Below are positions 16,807-25,518 of a stretch of 64,000 bases of DNA, piece after piece; the stretch's first letter is position 1; the number at the start of each line of letters is the position of its first letter. Both the position numbers and the translations under genes were made by a program. Below the pieces are notes generated by a model. That model was given only the letters and a program-made list of their open reading frames with translations. It did no database searches and was not told the DNA's origin. Location: positions 124,001-188,000 of the forward strand of contig CAWFZK010000008.1 of assembly GCA_963820315.1 (NCBI GenBank), given 5' to 3'. Origin of the DNA: JACVRW01 sp963820315 (GTDB lineage Bacteria; Actinomycetota; Thermoleophilia; Solirubrobacterales; Thermoleophilaceae).

Positions 16807-19800
16807 TTGCGAGGGAGACCACTGAAGGGTTGCCTGCTCGCGTGCCCGGTCATCGCGGCCCTCGCTTTCGCGCTTCCCGCCGCAGCGCAGCCAGCTGAGC
16901 TGACGCCCGCCGCCGGCGACGGGCCGGGGGCGCTGTCTCACTTCGACCTCGCGCGCAAGGACTGCGTCGGGACCGCCCGCAACCGGCGCTCGAAGGTCTG
17001 GTTCACGGTTGCCGACGGGGTGCTCAGCGACGTCTACTTCCCCACGAACGACACGACCAACAACGAGACCCTCCAGTTCGTCGTGACGGACGGGCGCACG
17101 TTCACCGACCTGCAGACGCGCGACATGACCTACACGGTCCGGGCGCTCGACGAGCGTGCGCTCACCTGCCGCGTCACCTCGACCGCCAGGAGCGGCCGCT
17201 ACCGGATCGTCACCGACTACGTCACCGATCCCGCCCGGCCGACGGTGCTGATGCGCTCCCGCTTCGAGCCGCTCGGCGGGCACGACACCCGCGACTACCG
17301 GCTCTACGTCCGCTTCGATCCCACGCTCAACGGCAACGGTGGCGGCGGCTCCGGGAACGGCGGCCCCGACAGCGGTGACATCGCGCGGGCCGGGGGGCAC
17401 ACGCTCCTGGTCGGCTCCGATCCGGTTACCGAGACGAACGCCGCGAACCGCGACTACGCGGTGCCGGTGCACAGCGCGCTCGACGCCTCGCGTCCCTTCC
17501 TGGAGGTCTCTAACGGCTTCGCGGGCCAGGGCAGCGACGGCCTGACCCAGCTCGATGCGGACCGGCGCCTGACGGAGCGCTTCGCGGAGGCCGCGCAGGG
17601 CAACCTGGTCCAGACCGCCCGCATCGATCTCGGGCGCGACCGCTCCTTCGAGCTCGCGCTCGGCTTCGGGGAGAACCGCGGCGCCGCCGTGGACTCCGCG
17701 CGCCGCAGCCTCAACGAGCGCTTCACGGGCATCGAGCGCGACTACGCCCGCGGCTGGCATGCCTACGACGCGAGCCTGAAGAAGCCGCGGCGGCCGGGGG
17801 GCGTCTCGGCGCGGCGCTGGAGCGAGCTCGTCGAGGAGTACTACCTGAGCGCCAACTACGTGAAGGCCGCCGAGGACAAGACCTTCCCCGGCGCCGTGGC
17901 GGCGGCGCTCGCCTCGCCCTGGGGCCAGGCGGTGTCCGCGGGCGATCCCGCCAACACCTACTTCGGCTCGTACCGGGAGGTGTTCGCGCGCGACCTCTAC
18001 GAGGCGTGGTCCGCCCTCCTGCTGGCGGGCGATCGGCGCACCGCTCGGGCGATGACTCGCTTCCTGTTCGAGCGCCAGCAGCTGCCGGACGGCTCGATGC
18101 CGCGCAACAGCCTGACCAACGGGGAGCTCGCGCCCGACTCCTTCGGCACCCAGCTCGACGAGTGCTCGTACCCCCTGATCATGGCGCTCGATGTCGGGCT
18201 CACCGGCGCCGGCTTCTACGAGGACCACATCAAGCCGGCCGCCAACTTCGTGATCAGCCGGGGGCCCGCGTTCGGCCCAGAGCGCTGGGAGGAGCAGAGC
18301 GGCTTCTCGCCCTCCACGATCGCGGCCGAGATTGCCGGCCTGCTCGCCGCGGCGCGCATCGCCGACCGCAACGGTGACGGCGTCTCCGCCGCGATCTGGC
18401 GCGGCGTGGCCGACGAGTTCCAGCGCAGCATCAAGGACTGGACCGTCACGTCGAGCGGGCCACTCAGCACCGACCCCTACTTCATTCGGCTCTCAAAGAC
18501 CGGCGACCCGAACGCGGCGATCTCGTACAACCTCGGGAACGGCGGCCCGACGCTCGACCAGCGCGAGGTGATCGACGCCGGCTTCCTCGAGCTGGCGCGG
18601 CTCGGCGTGCTGTCGAAGCGCGATCCGGATCTGCTGCGCTCGCTGCCCGTCGTCGACGCGACGATCCGGCGCGACACCGACAGCGGACAGGGCTTCCTTC
18701 GCTACAACGGCGACGGCTACGGCGATCGCTCCAGCGACGGCCGCCCATGGGCGCCGCACGGCGTCGGCAACGGCCACGTGTGGCCGGTGCTGGCCGGGGA
18801 GCGCGGCCAGCACGAGCTCGACACCGGCGACCTCGGCGCGGCCGTCCGGCGGCTCGAGGCGATGCGCAACATGTCGTCAGGCGTGGGGCTGATCCCGGAG
18901 CAGGCGTGGGAGCTGCCCGACCTCGCGCGCTCGCCCTTCGGGAGCGATCCGACGCTCGCCTCGATCGGCTTCGAGAACGGCAAGCCGGCGGGCTCCGCCT
19001 CGGCGCTGACCTGGTCGGCCGGGCAGTTCGTGCGGCTCATGCTCGACGTGTCGGCCGGCAGGGTGCTCGACCGGCCGCGCTACACGCTGCGCCGCTACGT
19101 CAGGCGAACGCAGCAGGAGACCTTGCTCACCGTCAGCTCACCTGAGGACAACTCCGCGGTGGAGGACAGCGTCGAGGTGACCGGCACATCGGCGCCGGGG
19201 AACTCGATCTCGGTGGCGGCCTCGAACCTGGACGACAACACGAGGACGACGCTCCACACCGCCACCGCCGCCGCGGATGGCAGCTTCAGCCTGACCGTGC
19301 CGCTCACGGGCGGGACCTGGGTGCTCAACATCGTGGCGACCAGCCCGTCGGGCGCGACGGCACGCGCTGTGCGCACGGTCGTGTTCGACTCCGTTCCCGG
19401 CACGCTGCTCTTCGAGGCCGGTGACCCGGACGGCGACGACAACGGTCCCGGCAACTACGCCTATCCGACCTCGGACAACTTCAAGCCGGGCGCGTTCGAC
19501 ATCCAGCAGTTCCAGGTATTCGACGCCGGCGACCGGGTCATCTTCAGGCTCCGCACGCGCGACCTGTCGCCGACCTTCGGCAGCCCGCTGGGCGCGCAGC
19601 TCGTCGACGTGTACGTCCACGTGCCCGGCGCCGCACAGACCTCGACCGCCGCGTCGTTCCCGCAGCGCAACTACACGATCGCGCCGGCGGGCGCCTGGAG
19701 CCGGCTGATCGAGGTTCAGGGGTTCGGCCAGCGCTATATCGATGCCGGCGGCAACACGCTCGAGACCGTGGCCATCAGCGGCAACGCGATCTCGCGCTAC

Positions 19801-20100
19801 ATCACCTTCAGCGTCACGAAGGCGAGCCTCGGCACCCCGGGGCCCGGCTGGGGATTTACCGTCGTGCTCACCGGACAGGACGGCTTCAGCCCCGACCAGG
19901 CACGCGGCTTCCAGCCGACTCCGCAGGACTTCCAGTTCGGCGTGTGCGCAGCCCCCAGCAGCGATCCGCACTGCACGGCCGGCCCGGGCACGGTGCCCAA
20001 GGCGATCGACGTGCTCACGCCCGCCGGCACGAGCCAGGCCGAGGAGCTCGACTACACGCTCCAGAGCCCGGTGGTGCTTCAGCCGGTGACGATCCCCTAG
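16807..20100 (+). CDS. Secreted GH15 glucodextranase-like enzyme
   Basis: About 1097 residues. Domains in order: signal peptide (cleavage probably after AAA near 28), GH15 N-terminal beta-domain (about 35-330), an (alpha/alpha)6 catalytic domain (about 340-740) with candidate catalytic Glu in RWEEQSGF (near 495) and LIPEQAWE (near 697), a bacterial Ig-like domain (about 770-850), and the glucodextranase C-terminal domain (about 860-1080). This matches Arthrobacter glucodextranase, which releases glucose from the ends of alpha-1,6-glucans; glucoamylase activity is an alternative. The start is uncertain: TTG 16807 is 10 nt after TACACT, while GAGGGAGA at 16811-16818 sits before an in-frame CTG at 16822. 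The stop shares CTAG with the convergent MerR gene. Confidence 0.88.
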   Translation: MRGRPLKGCLLACPVIAALAFALPAAAQPAELTPAAGDGPGALSHFDLARKDCVGTARNRRSKVWFTVADGVLSDVYFPTNDTTNNETLQFVVTDGRTFTDLQTRDMTYTVRALDERALTCRVTSTARSGRYRIVTDYVTDPARPTVLMRSRFEPLGGHDTRDYRLYVRFDPTLNGNGGGGSGNGGPDSGDIARAGGHTLLVGSDPVTETNAANRDYAVPVHSALDASRPFLEVSNGFAGQGSDGLTQLDADRRLTERFAEAAQGNLVQTARIDLGRDRSFELALGFGENRGAAVDSARRSLNERFTGIERDYARGWHAYDASLKKPRRPGGVSARRWSELVEEYYLSANYVKAAEDKTFPGAVAAALASPWGQAVSAGDPANTYFGSYREVFARDLYEAWSALLLAGDRRTARAMTRFLFERQQLPDGSMPRNSLTNGELAPDSFGTQLDECSYPLIMALDVGLTGAGFYEDHIKPAANFVISRGPAFGPERWEEQSGFSPSTIAAEIAGLLAAARIADRNGDGVSAAIWRGVADEFQRSIKDWTVTSSGPLSTDPYFIRLSKTGDPNAAISYNLGNGGPTLDQREVIDAGFLELARLGVLSKRDPDLLRSLPVVDATIRRDTDSGQGFLRYNGDGYGDRSSDGRPWAPHGVGNGHVWPVLAGERGQHELDTGDLGAAVRRLEAMRNMSSGVGLIPEQAWELPDLARSPFGSDPTLASIGFENGKPAGSASALTWSAGQFVRLMLDVSAGRVLDRPRYTLRRYVRRTQQETLLTVSSPEDNSAVEDSVEVTGTSAPGNSISVAASNLDDNTRTTLHTATAAADGSFSLTVPLTGGTWVLNIVATSPSGATARAVRTVVFDSVPGTLLFEAGDPDGDDNGPGNYAYPTSDNFKPGAFDIQQFQVFDAGDRVIFRLRTRDLSPTFGSPLGAQLVDVYVHVPGAAQTSTAASFPQRNYTIAPAGAWSRLIEVQGFGQRYIDAGGNTLETVAISGNAISRYITFSVTKASLGTPGPGWGFTVVLTGQDGFSPDQARGFQPTPQDFQFGVCAAPSSDPHCTAGPGTVPKAIDVLTPAGTSQAEELDYTLQSPVVLQPVTIP

Positions 20101-21005
20101 GCGCTCGTGTGAGCGGCCAGCTTGATGCGCGCCGCCGGCTCGGCGGACGGCTCGGGCACGACAACCACCTGCTCGAGGCGGCCGCTGTCGACGTAGGCCT
20201 TGAGGCGCTCGACCGCCTCGACGGGCGACGAGCCGAGCGACGGAATGCCGTGGTCACCCGTGACGGGCATCGCCTCGCGGTACTCGAACACCGGCCCGGC
20301 CGAGCCGACCTGGCGCACGGTGTAGACGAGCCGGCCGACGATGTCGAGCGTGGCGTCGCCGCCGCAGAAGACGAAGGCGGTCGGGTCGAGAGCGCGGATC
20401 GCGCGCACGATGCGCTCGGGCGGCAGGTCGAAGGCGAGCAACAGCGTGCGGAAGCCGGCGCGGCGAAGGCCGAGCTCGACCGCCTGCACGTGCAGCGACT
20501 CGAGGTCGAGCCTCTTGCTCGAGTCGAACAGCAGCACGCCCTGCGGGCGGCTCGCGGGCGGGGCGACGCGCCGCGTGGCGTGCAGCCAGCCGGTCGCCCA
20601 GCGGTACGCGAGCTCACGTTCGGCCTCGCGCCCGTCGCGGTCCTCGGCGAGCTCGAGCGACGGCAGCAGCACCTCCTCGACCGTGCGCTCGATCGAGCGC
20701 ACAGCGAGGCTCTCCTCCATCACGCGGTCGGCACTCTGCTCGTCGAAGTGGTCGAAGGCGTCGACAAGGCGGCTCGGCGAGCTCGGGCCCTCGCCGCGCT
20801 GGCGCGCGAGCTCGATCGCCGACGAGATGTTGTGCGTCTCGAGCAGCGCCCGGCGCAGCGACTCCAGCTCCGACAGCTCGTACTGCCGGTGGCCGCCCTG
20901 GGTCCGGCGCGGCTTCGGGTAGCCGAAGCGGCGCTCCCAGCTTCGCAGCGTGTTGGGGCTCACCCCCAACAGCTCTGCGGCCGCATTCGTTCTTATCCCG
21001 CTCAA
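20097..21005 (-). CDS. MerR-type regulator with degenerate B12-binding-like domain
   Basis: 302 residues from TTG 21005, chosen because GGAGG stands 4 nt before it and the protein then begins at the MerR helix-turn-helix (SGIRTNAAAELLGVSPNTLR, residues 2-21). A helical bundle (about 90-170) and a Rossmann-like B12-binding fold (about 180-300) follow, the architecture of CarH/LitR light sensors. The ligand sites are only partly kept: the lower-ligand His is present in ESLHVQA, but the Asp and Gly of DxHxxG are missing, and the upper-ligand EEH of CarH is REL here. It may sense another ligand or none. The frame stays open to 21194, but that part looks non-coding. Confidence 0.78.
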   Translation of the reverse strand: MSGIRTNAAAELLGVSPNTLRSWERRFGYPKPRRTQGGHRQYELSELESLRRALLETHNISSAIELARQRGEGPSSPSRLVDAFDHFDEQSADRVMEESLAVRSIERTVEEVLLPSLELAEDRDGREAERELAYRWATGWLHATRRVAPPASRPQGVLLFDSSKRLDLESLHVQAVELGLRRAGFRTLLLAFDLPPERIVRAIRALDPTAFVFCGGDATLDIVGRLVYTVRQVGSAGPVFEYREAMPVTGDHGIPSLGSSPVEAVERLKAYVDSGRLEQVVVVPEPSAEPAARIKLAAHTSA

Positions 21006-21154
21006 GTCGCCTCCGTCTGGACTGAATCGCAGCAGCGCTGCGCCATTACTTCGCACGCCGCCACCCCCTGCGGGAGTTCGACGGAGCACTTGCATAAGTT
21101 TTCGGCACGAGCCCGAAGAACTTGATGGAACTTTTGTGCCCGCTCGATGGATGT

Positions 21155-21169
21155 TGCGCAAATCGTGCA
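21155..21169. promoter_or_regulatory. Candidate operator in the MerR leader
   Basis: The 195-nt gap 21006-21200 is notably AT-richer than its surroundings. It contains TGCGCAAATCGTGCA, whose reverse complement TGCACGATTTGCGCA matches 12 of 15 bases of TGCACGAATTTTGCA at 21766-21780, upstream of the neighbouring zinc-ribbon gene. A further half site TGCAC (21178-21182) and a TTGACG hexamer (minus strand, 21189-21194) lie close by. The shared motif suggests one regulator acting at both places, possibly the MerR protein itself. Confidence 0.4.
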
Positions 21170-21200
21170 GTCGTTCTTGCACTCGAACCGTCAAGAACGG

Positions 21201-21713
21201 TCAGGCACGGCCGAAGCCGCTCGGCTCCACCGTGAGCAGAGCGGCACGAGGCGGCCCGCAGGTCGCTATGCGGGCCGCCAGCATGCCGATAGCCGGTGCC
21301 TCCCTCGCCCGTAGGCGCACCGGCATCACGACGGGATCGCAGGGCCGCTGGGCAGCCAAGCCGGCGTTGCGCAACAGCTGGTCGTCGCCCAGCGGGCTCG
21401 TCAGCAGATCGAGCAGCTCGCTCCCGATCAGCCCGTCCTCCGACCCGAAGTACTTCTCGCCGCCCTCGCTCACGGCGCTGACGCGCAGCTCGTAGTCGAG
21501 GATCAGGAATGCGGCCGCCTCGCCGGGCAGCGCGTCGCGCGGGCAGCTGAGCACCATCCCCATGCCGCAGCGGCCACATACGCGCTTGCGCAGCTCGGGC
21601 CGGCCCGGGGGCTCCTCGCTCGGGTACCCGCAGCGGGAGCAGAATCGGATAGGCCTTGGCCTACCGCCGCCGGTCGTGGTCCACGACCGGTCGATGCGGA
21701 TGAGTGCCGTCAC
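21201..21713 (-). CDS. Zinc-ribbon plus PAS-like protein, unknown function
   Basis: 170 residues from GTG 21713, although the true start may be later. A Cys4 zinc ribbon is clear: FCSRCGYP (residues 24-31) and VCGRCGMG (45-52). After it comes a PAS-like segment (about 66-160) with AFLILDYELRVSAVSEGGE. A sensor or adaptor role is plausible, but no function is recognised. It lies directly upstream of the MerR/B12-fold gene on the same strand, and both have a similar TGCACGA motif before them. A short palindrome TAGGCC-TT-GGCCTA (21650-21663) lies inside its 5' end. Confidence 0.65.
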   Translation of the reverse strand: MTALIRIDRSWTTTGGGRPRPIRFCSRCGYPSEEPPGRPELRKRVCGRCGMGMVLSCPRDALPGEAAAFLILDYELRVSAVSEGGEKYFGSEDGLIGSELLDLLTSPLGDDQLLRNAGLAAQRPCDPVVMPVRLRAREAPAIGMLAARIATCGPPRAALLTVEPSGFGRA

Positions 21714-21762
21714 GCCCGGCGATCAGAACACGGACTTCGCCGTGCCGCTCGCACCGCACGAG

Positions 21763-21783
21763 GAATGCACGAATTTTGCATTC
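21763..21783. promoter_or_regulatory. 21-nt inverted repeat between zinc-ribbon gene and fumC
   Basis: GAATGCA and TGCATTC form perfect 7-bp arms around a 7-nt AT-rich centre, between the divergent zinc-ribbon gene (start 21713) and fumC (start 21860). Size and symmetry fit a dimeric regulator's operator. It shares the core TGCACGA..TT..GCA with the site at 21155-21169. Confidence 0.5.
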
Positions 21784-21859
21784 TGACCCTGCGCGGATCC
21801 GCCGGGGAACGGGACCTCGACTGGGATAGCCTCCAGGCAGGAAGCGATGAAGGAGAGAG

Positions 21860-23197
21860 ATGGCAGTTGACTCGAACGGAGCTCCAGCGACCGCCGAACG
21901 TGAGCTCTGGGGGCCCGAGACGGCCAAGGCGGTAGTGAACTTCCCGGTCTCGGGCGAGCGCGTGCCGACACCGGTGGTGCGCTGGCTCGGCCGCATCAAG
22001 GCCGAGGCTGCGCGCGTCAACGCCGAGCTCGGCCTGCTCGACCCCGAGGTCGCCGAGCGCATCGCCCGTGCCGGTGACGAGGTGGCCGAGGGCAAGCACG
22101 ACGACCAGTTCCCGATCGACGTCTTCCAGACCGGCTCGGGCACCTCGACGAACATGAACGCGAACGAGGTGATCGCCCAGCTGGCCGGCGACGACGCCCA
22201 CGCGAACGACCACGTGAACATGGGTCAGTCGTCGAACGACGTCTTCCCCTCGGCCGTGCACCTGGCCGCGGTCGACAGCGTTCAGAAGGACCTGCTGCCG
22301 GCGCTCGAGCGACTCGCCGGCGCGTTCGGGACCAAGGCCGACGAGTTCGCCGACCTCGTCAAGGCGGGGCGCACGCACATGATGGACGCCGTGCCCGTCA
22401 CGCTCGGCCAGGAGTTCGGCGGCTACCGCGCGCAGATCACGCTGAGCCGCGACCGCATCCGGGACTCGCTCGGGCGCGCCGGGCAGATCCCGCTGGGCGG
22501 CACCGCCACGGGCACCGGCCTCAACACGCATCCTGAGTTCGGCGAGCGCGTCCGCGAGCGGCTGGGCCTGGGCTCGGCGCCGCGCGACAGCTTCGAGGCT
22601 CAGGCGAACCGCGACGGGCTCGTCGAGCTGCACGGCTCGCTCAAGGGCCTGGCCGTCTCGCTCACGAAGATCGCCAACGACCTCGTGCTGATGGGCTCGG
22701 GGCCGCGCACGGGGCTCGGCGAGCTGCGGCTGCCCGAGCTGCAGAAGGGCTCGTCGATCATGCCCGGCAAGGTCAACCCGGTGATCCCCGAGGTCGTGCT
22801 GCAGGTGGCCGCGCAGGTGATCGGCAACGACACCGCCGTCAGCATCGCCGGCACGCAGGGCGCCTTCGAGCTCAACGTGCGCGTGCCGATGATGGCGCGC
22901 AACGTCTTCGAGTCGATCCGGATCCTCACCGCTGCCAGTCACATGCTGGCCGACAAGTGCGTCGAGGGCATCGAGGCAAACGAGGAGGCCCTGCGCCGGC
23001 ACGCCGAGTCCACCCCGGCGATCGCGACGGCGCTCAACCCGTACATCGGCTACGACAAGGGCACCGAGATCGTGAACGAGGCGGTCGCCTCACGCCGCAC
23101 GATCCGCGAGGTCGCGATCGAGAAGGGCGTCGACGAGGAGACGCTCGACAAGGCGCTCGACCTGCGTGCGATGGCGCGCGGGGCGAAGCCGAGCTGA
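21860..23197 (+). CDS. fumC: Fumarate hydratase class II
   Basis: 445 residues, slightly shorter than E. coli FumC. The superfamily signature GSSIMPGKVNP lies near residues 297-307, the substrate motif QTGSGTSTNMNANEV near 90-104, and GRTHMMDA near 173. It catalyses fumarate + water to malate in the TCA cycle. A ribosome binding site AAGGAGAGAG lies just upstream (21848-21857), and TAGCCT at about 21825-21830 is a likely -10 box, so this is a leadered transcript. It ends one base before the convergent M23 gene. Confidence 0.96.
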   Translation: MAVDSNGAPATAERELWGPETAKAVVNFPVSGERVPTPVVRWLGRIKAEAARVNAELGLLDPEVAERIARAGDEVAEGKHDDQFPIDVFQTGSGTSTNMNANEVIAQLAGDDAHANDHVNMGQSSNDVFPSAVHLAAVDSVQKDLLPALERLAGAFGTKADEFADLVKAGRTHMMDAVPVTLGQEFGGYRAQITLSRDRIRDSLGRAGQIPLGGTATGTGLNTHPEFGERVRERLGLGSAPRDSFEAQANRDGLVELHGSLKGLAVSLTKIANDLVLMGSGPRTGLGELRLPELQKGSSIMPGKVNPVIPEVVLQVAAQVIGNDTAVSIAGTQGAFELNVRVPMMARNVFESIRILTAASHMLADKCVEGIEANEEALRRHAESTPAIATALNPYIGYDKGTEIVNEAVASRRTIREVAIEKGVDEETLDKALDLRAMARGAKPS

Positions 23198-23198
23198 C

Positions 23199-24236
23199 TC
23201 AGCGGCGGGCGCAGAGGCGCTCGCGCGCGATCCAGGAGGACCCGCGCGGTGCGGCGGCGCCGCCCGCGCCGTCGGCGGCGCTGCACTCGCTCGTGTCGCG
23301 GGCGGGCGCGCCGCCGCCACCGCGGCTGCTCGCCACAGCGCCGGTGAGGAGCGGAACCGGGTTGATCGGCGTGTTGTAGCGGCGGATCTCGAAGTGCAGG
23401 TGCGGGCCGGTCGAGTAGCCCGTCGAGCCGACGTAGCCGAGCCGCGTGCCGGGGCTGACGTGCTCGCCGACCCAGGTCGTGATCGACGACATGTGCGCGT
23501 ACCAGGTCGTGTAGCCGAGCGAATGCTGGACCACGACGAGGTTGCCGTAGCCGCCGTAGTTGCGGCCCGCGAAGATGGTCGTCCCCGTGGCGGCGGCTCC
23601 GATGCGGGTGCCGTAGGCAACCGGGAAGTCGACGCCCTGGTGCCGGCGGCCGCCCGCGCGCGGCGCGCCGAAGCCGTCGCCGATCGGACCCGGCACGGGG
23701 CGCAGGAAGCGGCCGGAGCCGGGGTCCGTCGCCGAGGAGCCGTGCCCTCGCAGCGACCGGATCGTCTGCCTGCCGGCGAGCCCGTCGACGCCGATGCCGG
23801 CCGCGCTCTGGGCGCGCACGACCGCCGCCTGCGTGAGGCCGCCGAAGATGCCGTCGGCGATACCCGGGCCGTAGCCCTTGCGCTGGAGCAGGTACTGGAG
23901 CGCGGCGACGTCCCAGCCGCGGTTGCCGGTCTTCATCACACGGCTGCCGAGCCGGGGCCTGCCGTAGCGGCCGAGGGCGTGCCGCGTCTGCGGCCCCGCG
24001 ATGCCGTCAACGGCGAGCCCACGCCGGCGCTGTAAGCGCACCACGGCGTTCCTGGTGAGCGGGCCCCTGACCCCGTCGACGAAGCCCTGATACAGGTGCA
24101 GGCGCGTCAGCGCGGACTGCAGGGCAGCCACGTTCGCGCGACTCGCCTGGGCCGAAGCCGGGACGAGAAGCATCGCCGCCAGAGCCAGGACAACGACTCC
24201 GGCACGGGTCCCCCGAGGGCGGGGCATGCTCCTCAT
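23199..24236 (-). CDS. Secreted M23 (LytM) peptidase with two peptidoglycan-binding domains
   Basis: About 345 residues. After a signal peptide (cleavage near ASAQA, residue 33) come two PG_binding_1 domains, seen in ALTRLHLYQGFVDGVRGPLT and ALQYLLQRKGYGPGIADGIFG, then a LytM domain with zinc ligands HQGVDF and GPHLHFEIR. The family cleaves peptide cross-links in the cell wall or, when inactive, regulates amidases. Here the zinc ligands are complete, so activity is expected. ATG 24236 is taken as start; ATG 24227 also fits. The C-terminal tail after residue 305 is low-complexity, rich in Gly and Ala. Confidence 0.9.
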   Translation of the reverse strand: MRSMPRPRGTRAGVVVLALAAMLLVPASAQASRANVAALQSALTRLHLYQGFVDGVRGPLTRNAVVRLQRRRGLAVDGIAGPQTRHALGRYGRPRLGSRVMKTGNRGWDVAALQYLLQRKGYGPGIADGIFGGLTQAAVVRAQSAAGIGVDGLAGRQTIRSLRGHGSSATDPGSGRFLRPVPGPIGDGFGAPRAGGRRHQGVDFPVAYGTRIGAAATGTTIFAGRNYGGYGNLVVVQHSLGYTTWYAHMSSITTWVGEHVSPGTRLGYVGSTGYSTGPHLHFEIRRYNTPINPVPLLTGAVASSRGGGGAPARDTSECSAADGAGGAAAPRGSSWIARERLCARR

Positions 24237-24291
24237 GTTGGGCAATGGCTCGGACAGCCATCAAGGCCCGCACGGGATCGTGCATGGGGCT

Positions 24292-24297
24292 TAGAGT
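24292..24297 (+). promoter_or_regulatory. -10 box of the leaderless gene at 24304
   Basis: TAGAGT followed by a 6-nt spacer and GTG 24304; no Shine-Dalgarno. Confidence 0.5.
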
Positions 24298-24303
24298 CAC
24301 GTC

Positions 24304-25506
24304 GTGCCCTATCGGATCGATGTCACTCTCCTCGATCTCGCGGGGGTGTTCGGCGGGACGACACCAACGGTCACCGGCACGCTGACCGCCGCGCCTCCGA
24401 CAGACACGGGAGTGCCGATCGCCGGTGCTCCGGCGACCAGCATTCTGTTTCCGGCAGCGCTCTCAGGCGCCCTGCCGGCGTCGGTTGTCCTCAGCGACAC
24501 CGGGGCCCTGACCGGCCAGCTCTTCCGGTCGGGACGAGTGACCCTGCCGCCCTCGCCGGGTCAGGTCACCGTGATCACGGCAGTCGGGGCAATCCCGGCC
24601 CCTGCCGTGACCGCGTTCGGCGCGACACTCAGCGGAACGCAGCTCTCGACTCCCGTCGAGGGCTGGCTGAAGGCGGTGCTCGGGGTCTTTCTCGGCTTCG
24701 GCGCGCCCGAATCGGTCACGATCACATCGGCGAGCGTCACGCCCGAGACGGGCAGTCTCTCGCTTTCCATCACCGGCTCAGCGACCTATCGGCTGTTCTT
24801 CTTCGTTCCGTTCACTCAGACGTTCACGATCAGCACCAGTGTCACGGTCACACCTTCGGGTGACGGCACGCGAACGGGTCGAATCGTGTCGGTCGTACCG
24901 AGCGGCACCCGACTGACGCTGCCCATCCCGCGGACCACCCCGTTCAGCAGCGGCGGTGCCATCTCGCTCCCGTTCGACGTCCTGAACGGAACCCTCGTCG
25001 GAGCGCTCGAGCCCGCCATCAACCAGGCCATCATGGGTGCCGTCGACGCACAGCTGCGCTCGCGAACGCCGCCCATGCGACGCACGCCGACGTGCGTGGT
25101 CTCGGCACGCAGGGTCGGCATCACGGGCTCTGGCATAAGCGCCCAGATCATGCTTGGTGACTTCGGCGCGGTCGTCGTCGCGTCGCCCCCCATTCTCAGG
25201 CTGTCGGTAAGCCCGGAACCGACGCCGGGCGTCCAGCGGACCTACACGTTCCGCGTCACCGATCGCGCCGGCAACTCGCCTGTGGCAGGTGCGACGGTCG
25301 CGCTGACGAACCACAGTCCGACCAGCACTCAGACCCGTCTCACCGATGGCCAGGGCAATGCGGCGTTCACCACCACGCTCCGGAGCCAGCGGCTTGGTGG
25401 CGGCGGCCCGGACCGGGAGCCGCGCCTGGCTCACCCCTTTGCGGTCGCGACGGCGCCGGGCGCACAAACGGCCACGCTTGTGCTCACCTTGATCGAGCTC
25501 GCCTGA
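24304..25506 (+). CDS. Unrecognised beta-rich protein with C-terminal Ig-like domain
   Basis: 400 residues from GTG 24304. Thr, Ser, Gly and Val dominate and predicted structure is mostly beta. The C-terminal part (about residues 295-395) looks like a bacterial Ig-like or invasin-type domain: TYTFRVTDRAGNSPVAGATV and TRLTDGQGNAAFTT. No signal peptide or membrane anchor is evident, which is odd for such a domain. Two short hydrophobic patches occur near 125 and 160 (YRLFFFVPFTQTF). A DUF4389 membrane protein follows 12 nt later and may be co-transcribed. Base composition is a little less GC-rich than its neighbours. Confidence 0.7.
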   Translation: MPYRIDVTLLDLAGVFGGTTPTVTGTLTAAPPTDTGVPIAGAPATSILFPAALSGALPASVVLSDTGALTGQLFRSGRVTLPPSPGQVTVITAVGAIPAPAVTAFGATLSGTQLSTPVEGWLKAVLGVFLGFGAPESVTITSASVTPETGSLSLSITGSATYRLFFFVPFTQTFTISTSVTVTPSGDGTRTGRIVSVVPSGTRLTLPIPRTTPFSSGGAISLPFDVLNGTLVGALEPAINQAIMGAVDAQLRSRTPPMRRTPTCVVSARRVGITGSGISAQIMLGDFGAVVVASPPILRLSVSPEPTPGVQRTYTFRVTDRAGNSPVAGATVALTNHSPTSTQTRLTDGQGNAAFTTTLRSQRLGGGGPDREPRLAHPFAVATAPGAQTATLVLTLIELA

Positions 25507-25518
25507 AAGGAGCGCACC

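Noticed and set aside
16807..16850. Lipobox-like LLAC at the start of the glucodextranase
   Set aside because: The Cys lies before or inside the hydrophobic core rather than after it; an ordinary signal peptide ending AAA-QP fits better.
21006..21194. 63-codon N-terminal extension of the MerR protein
   Set aside because: The stretch is AT-richer with poor codon use, while GGAGG stands directly before TTG 21005 where the MerR domain begins.
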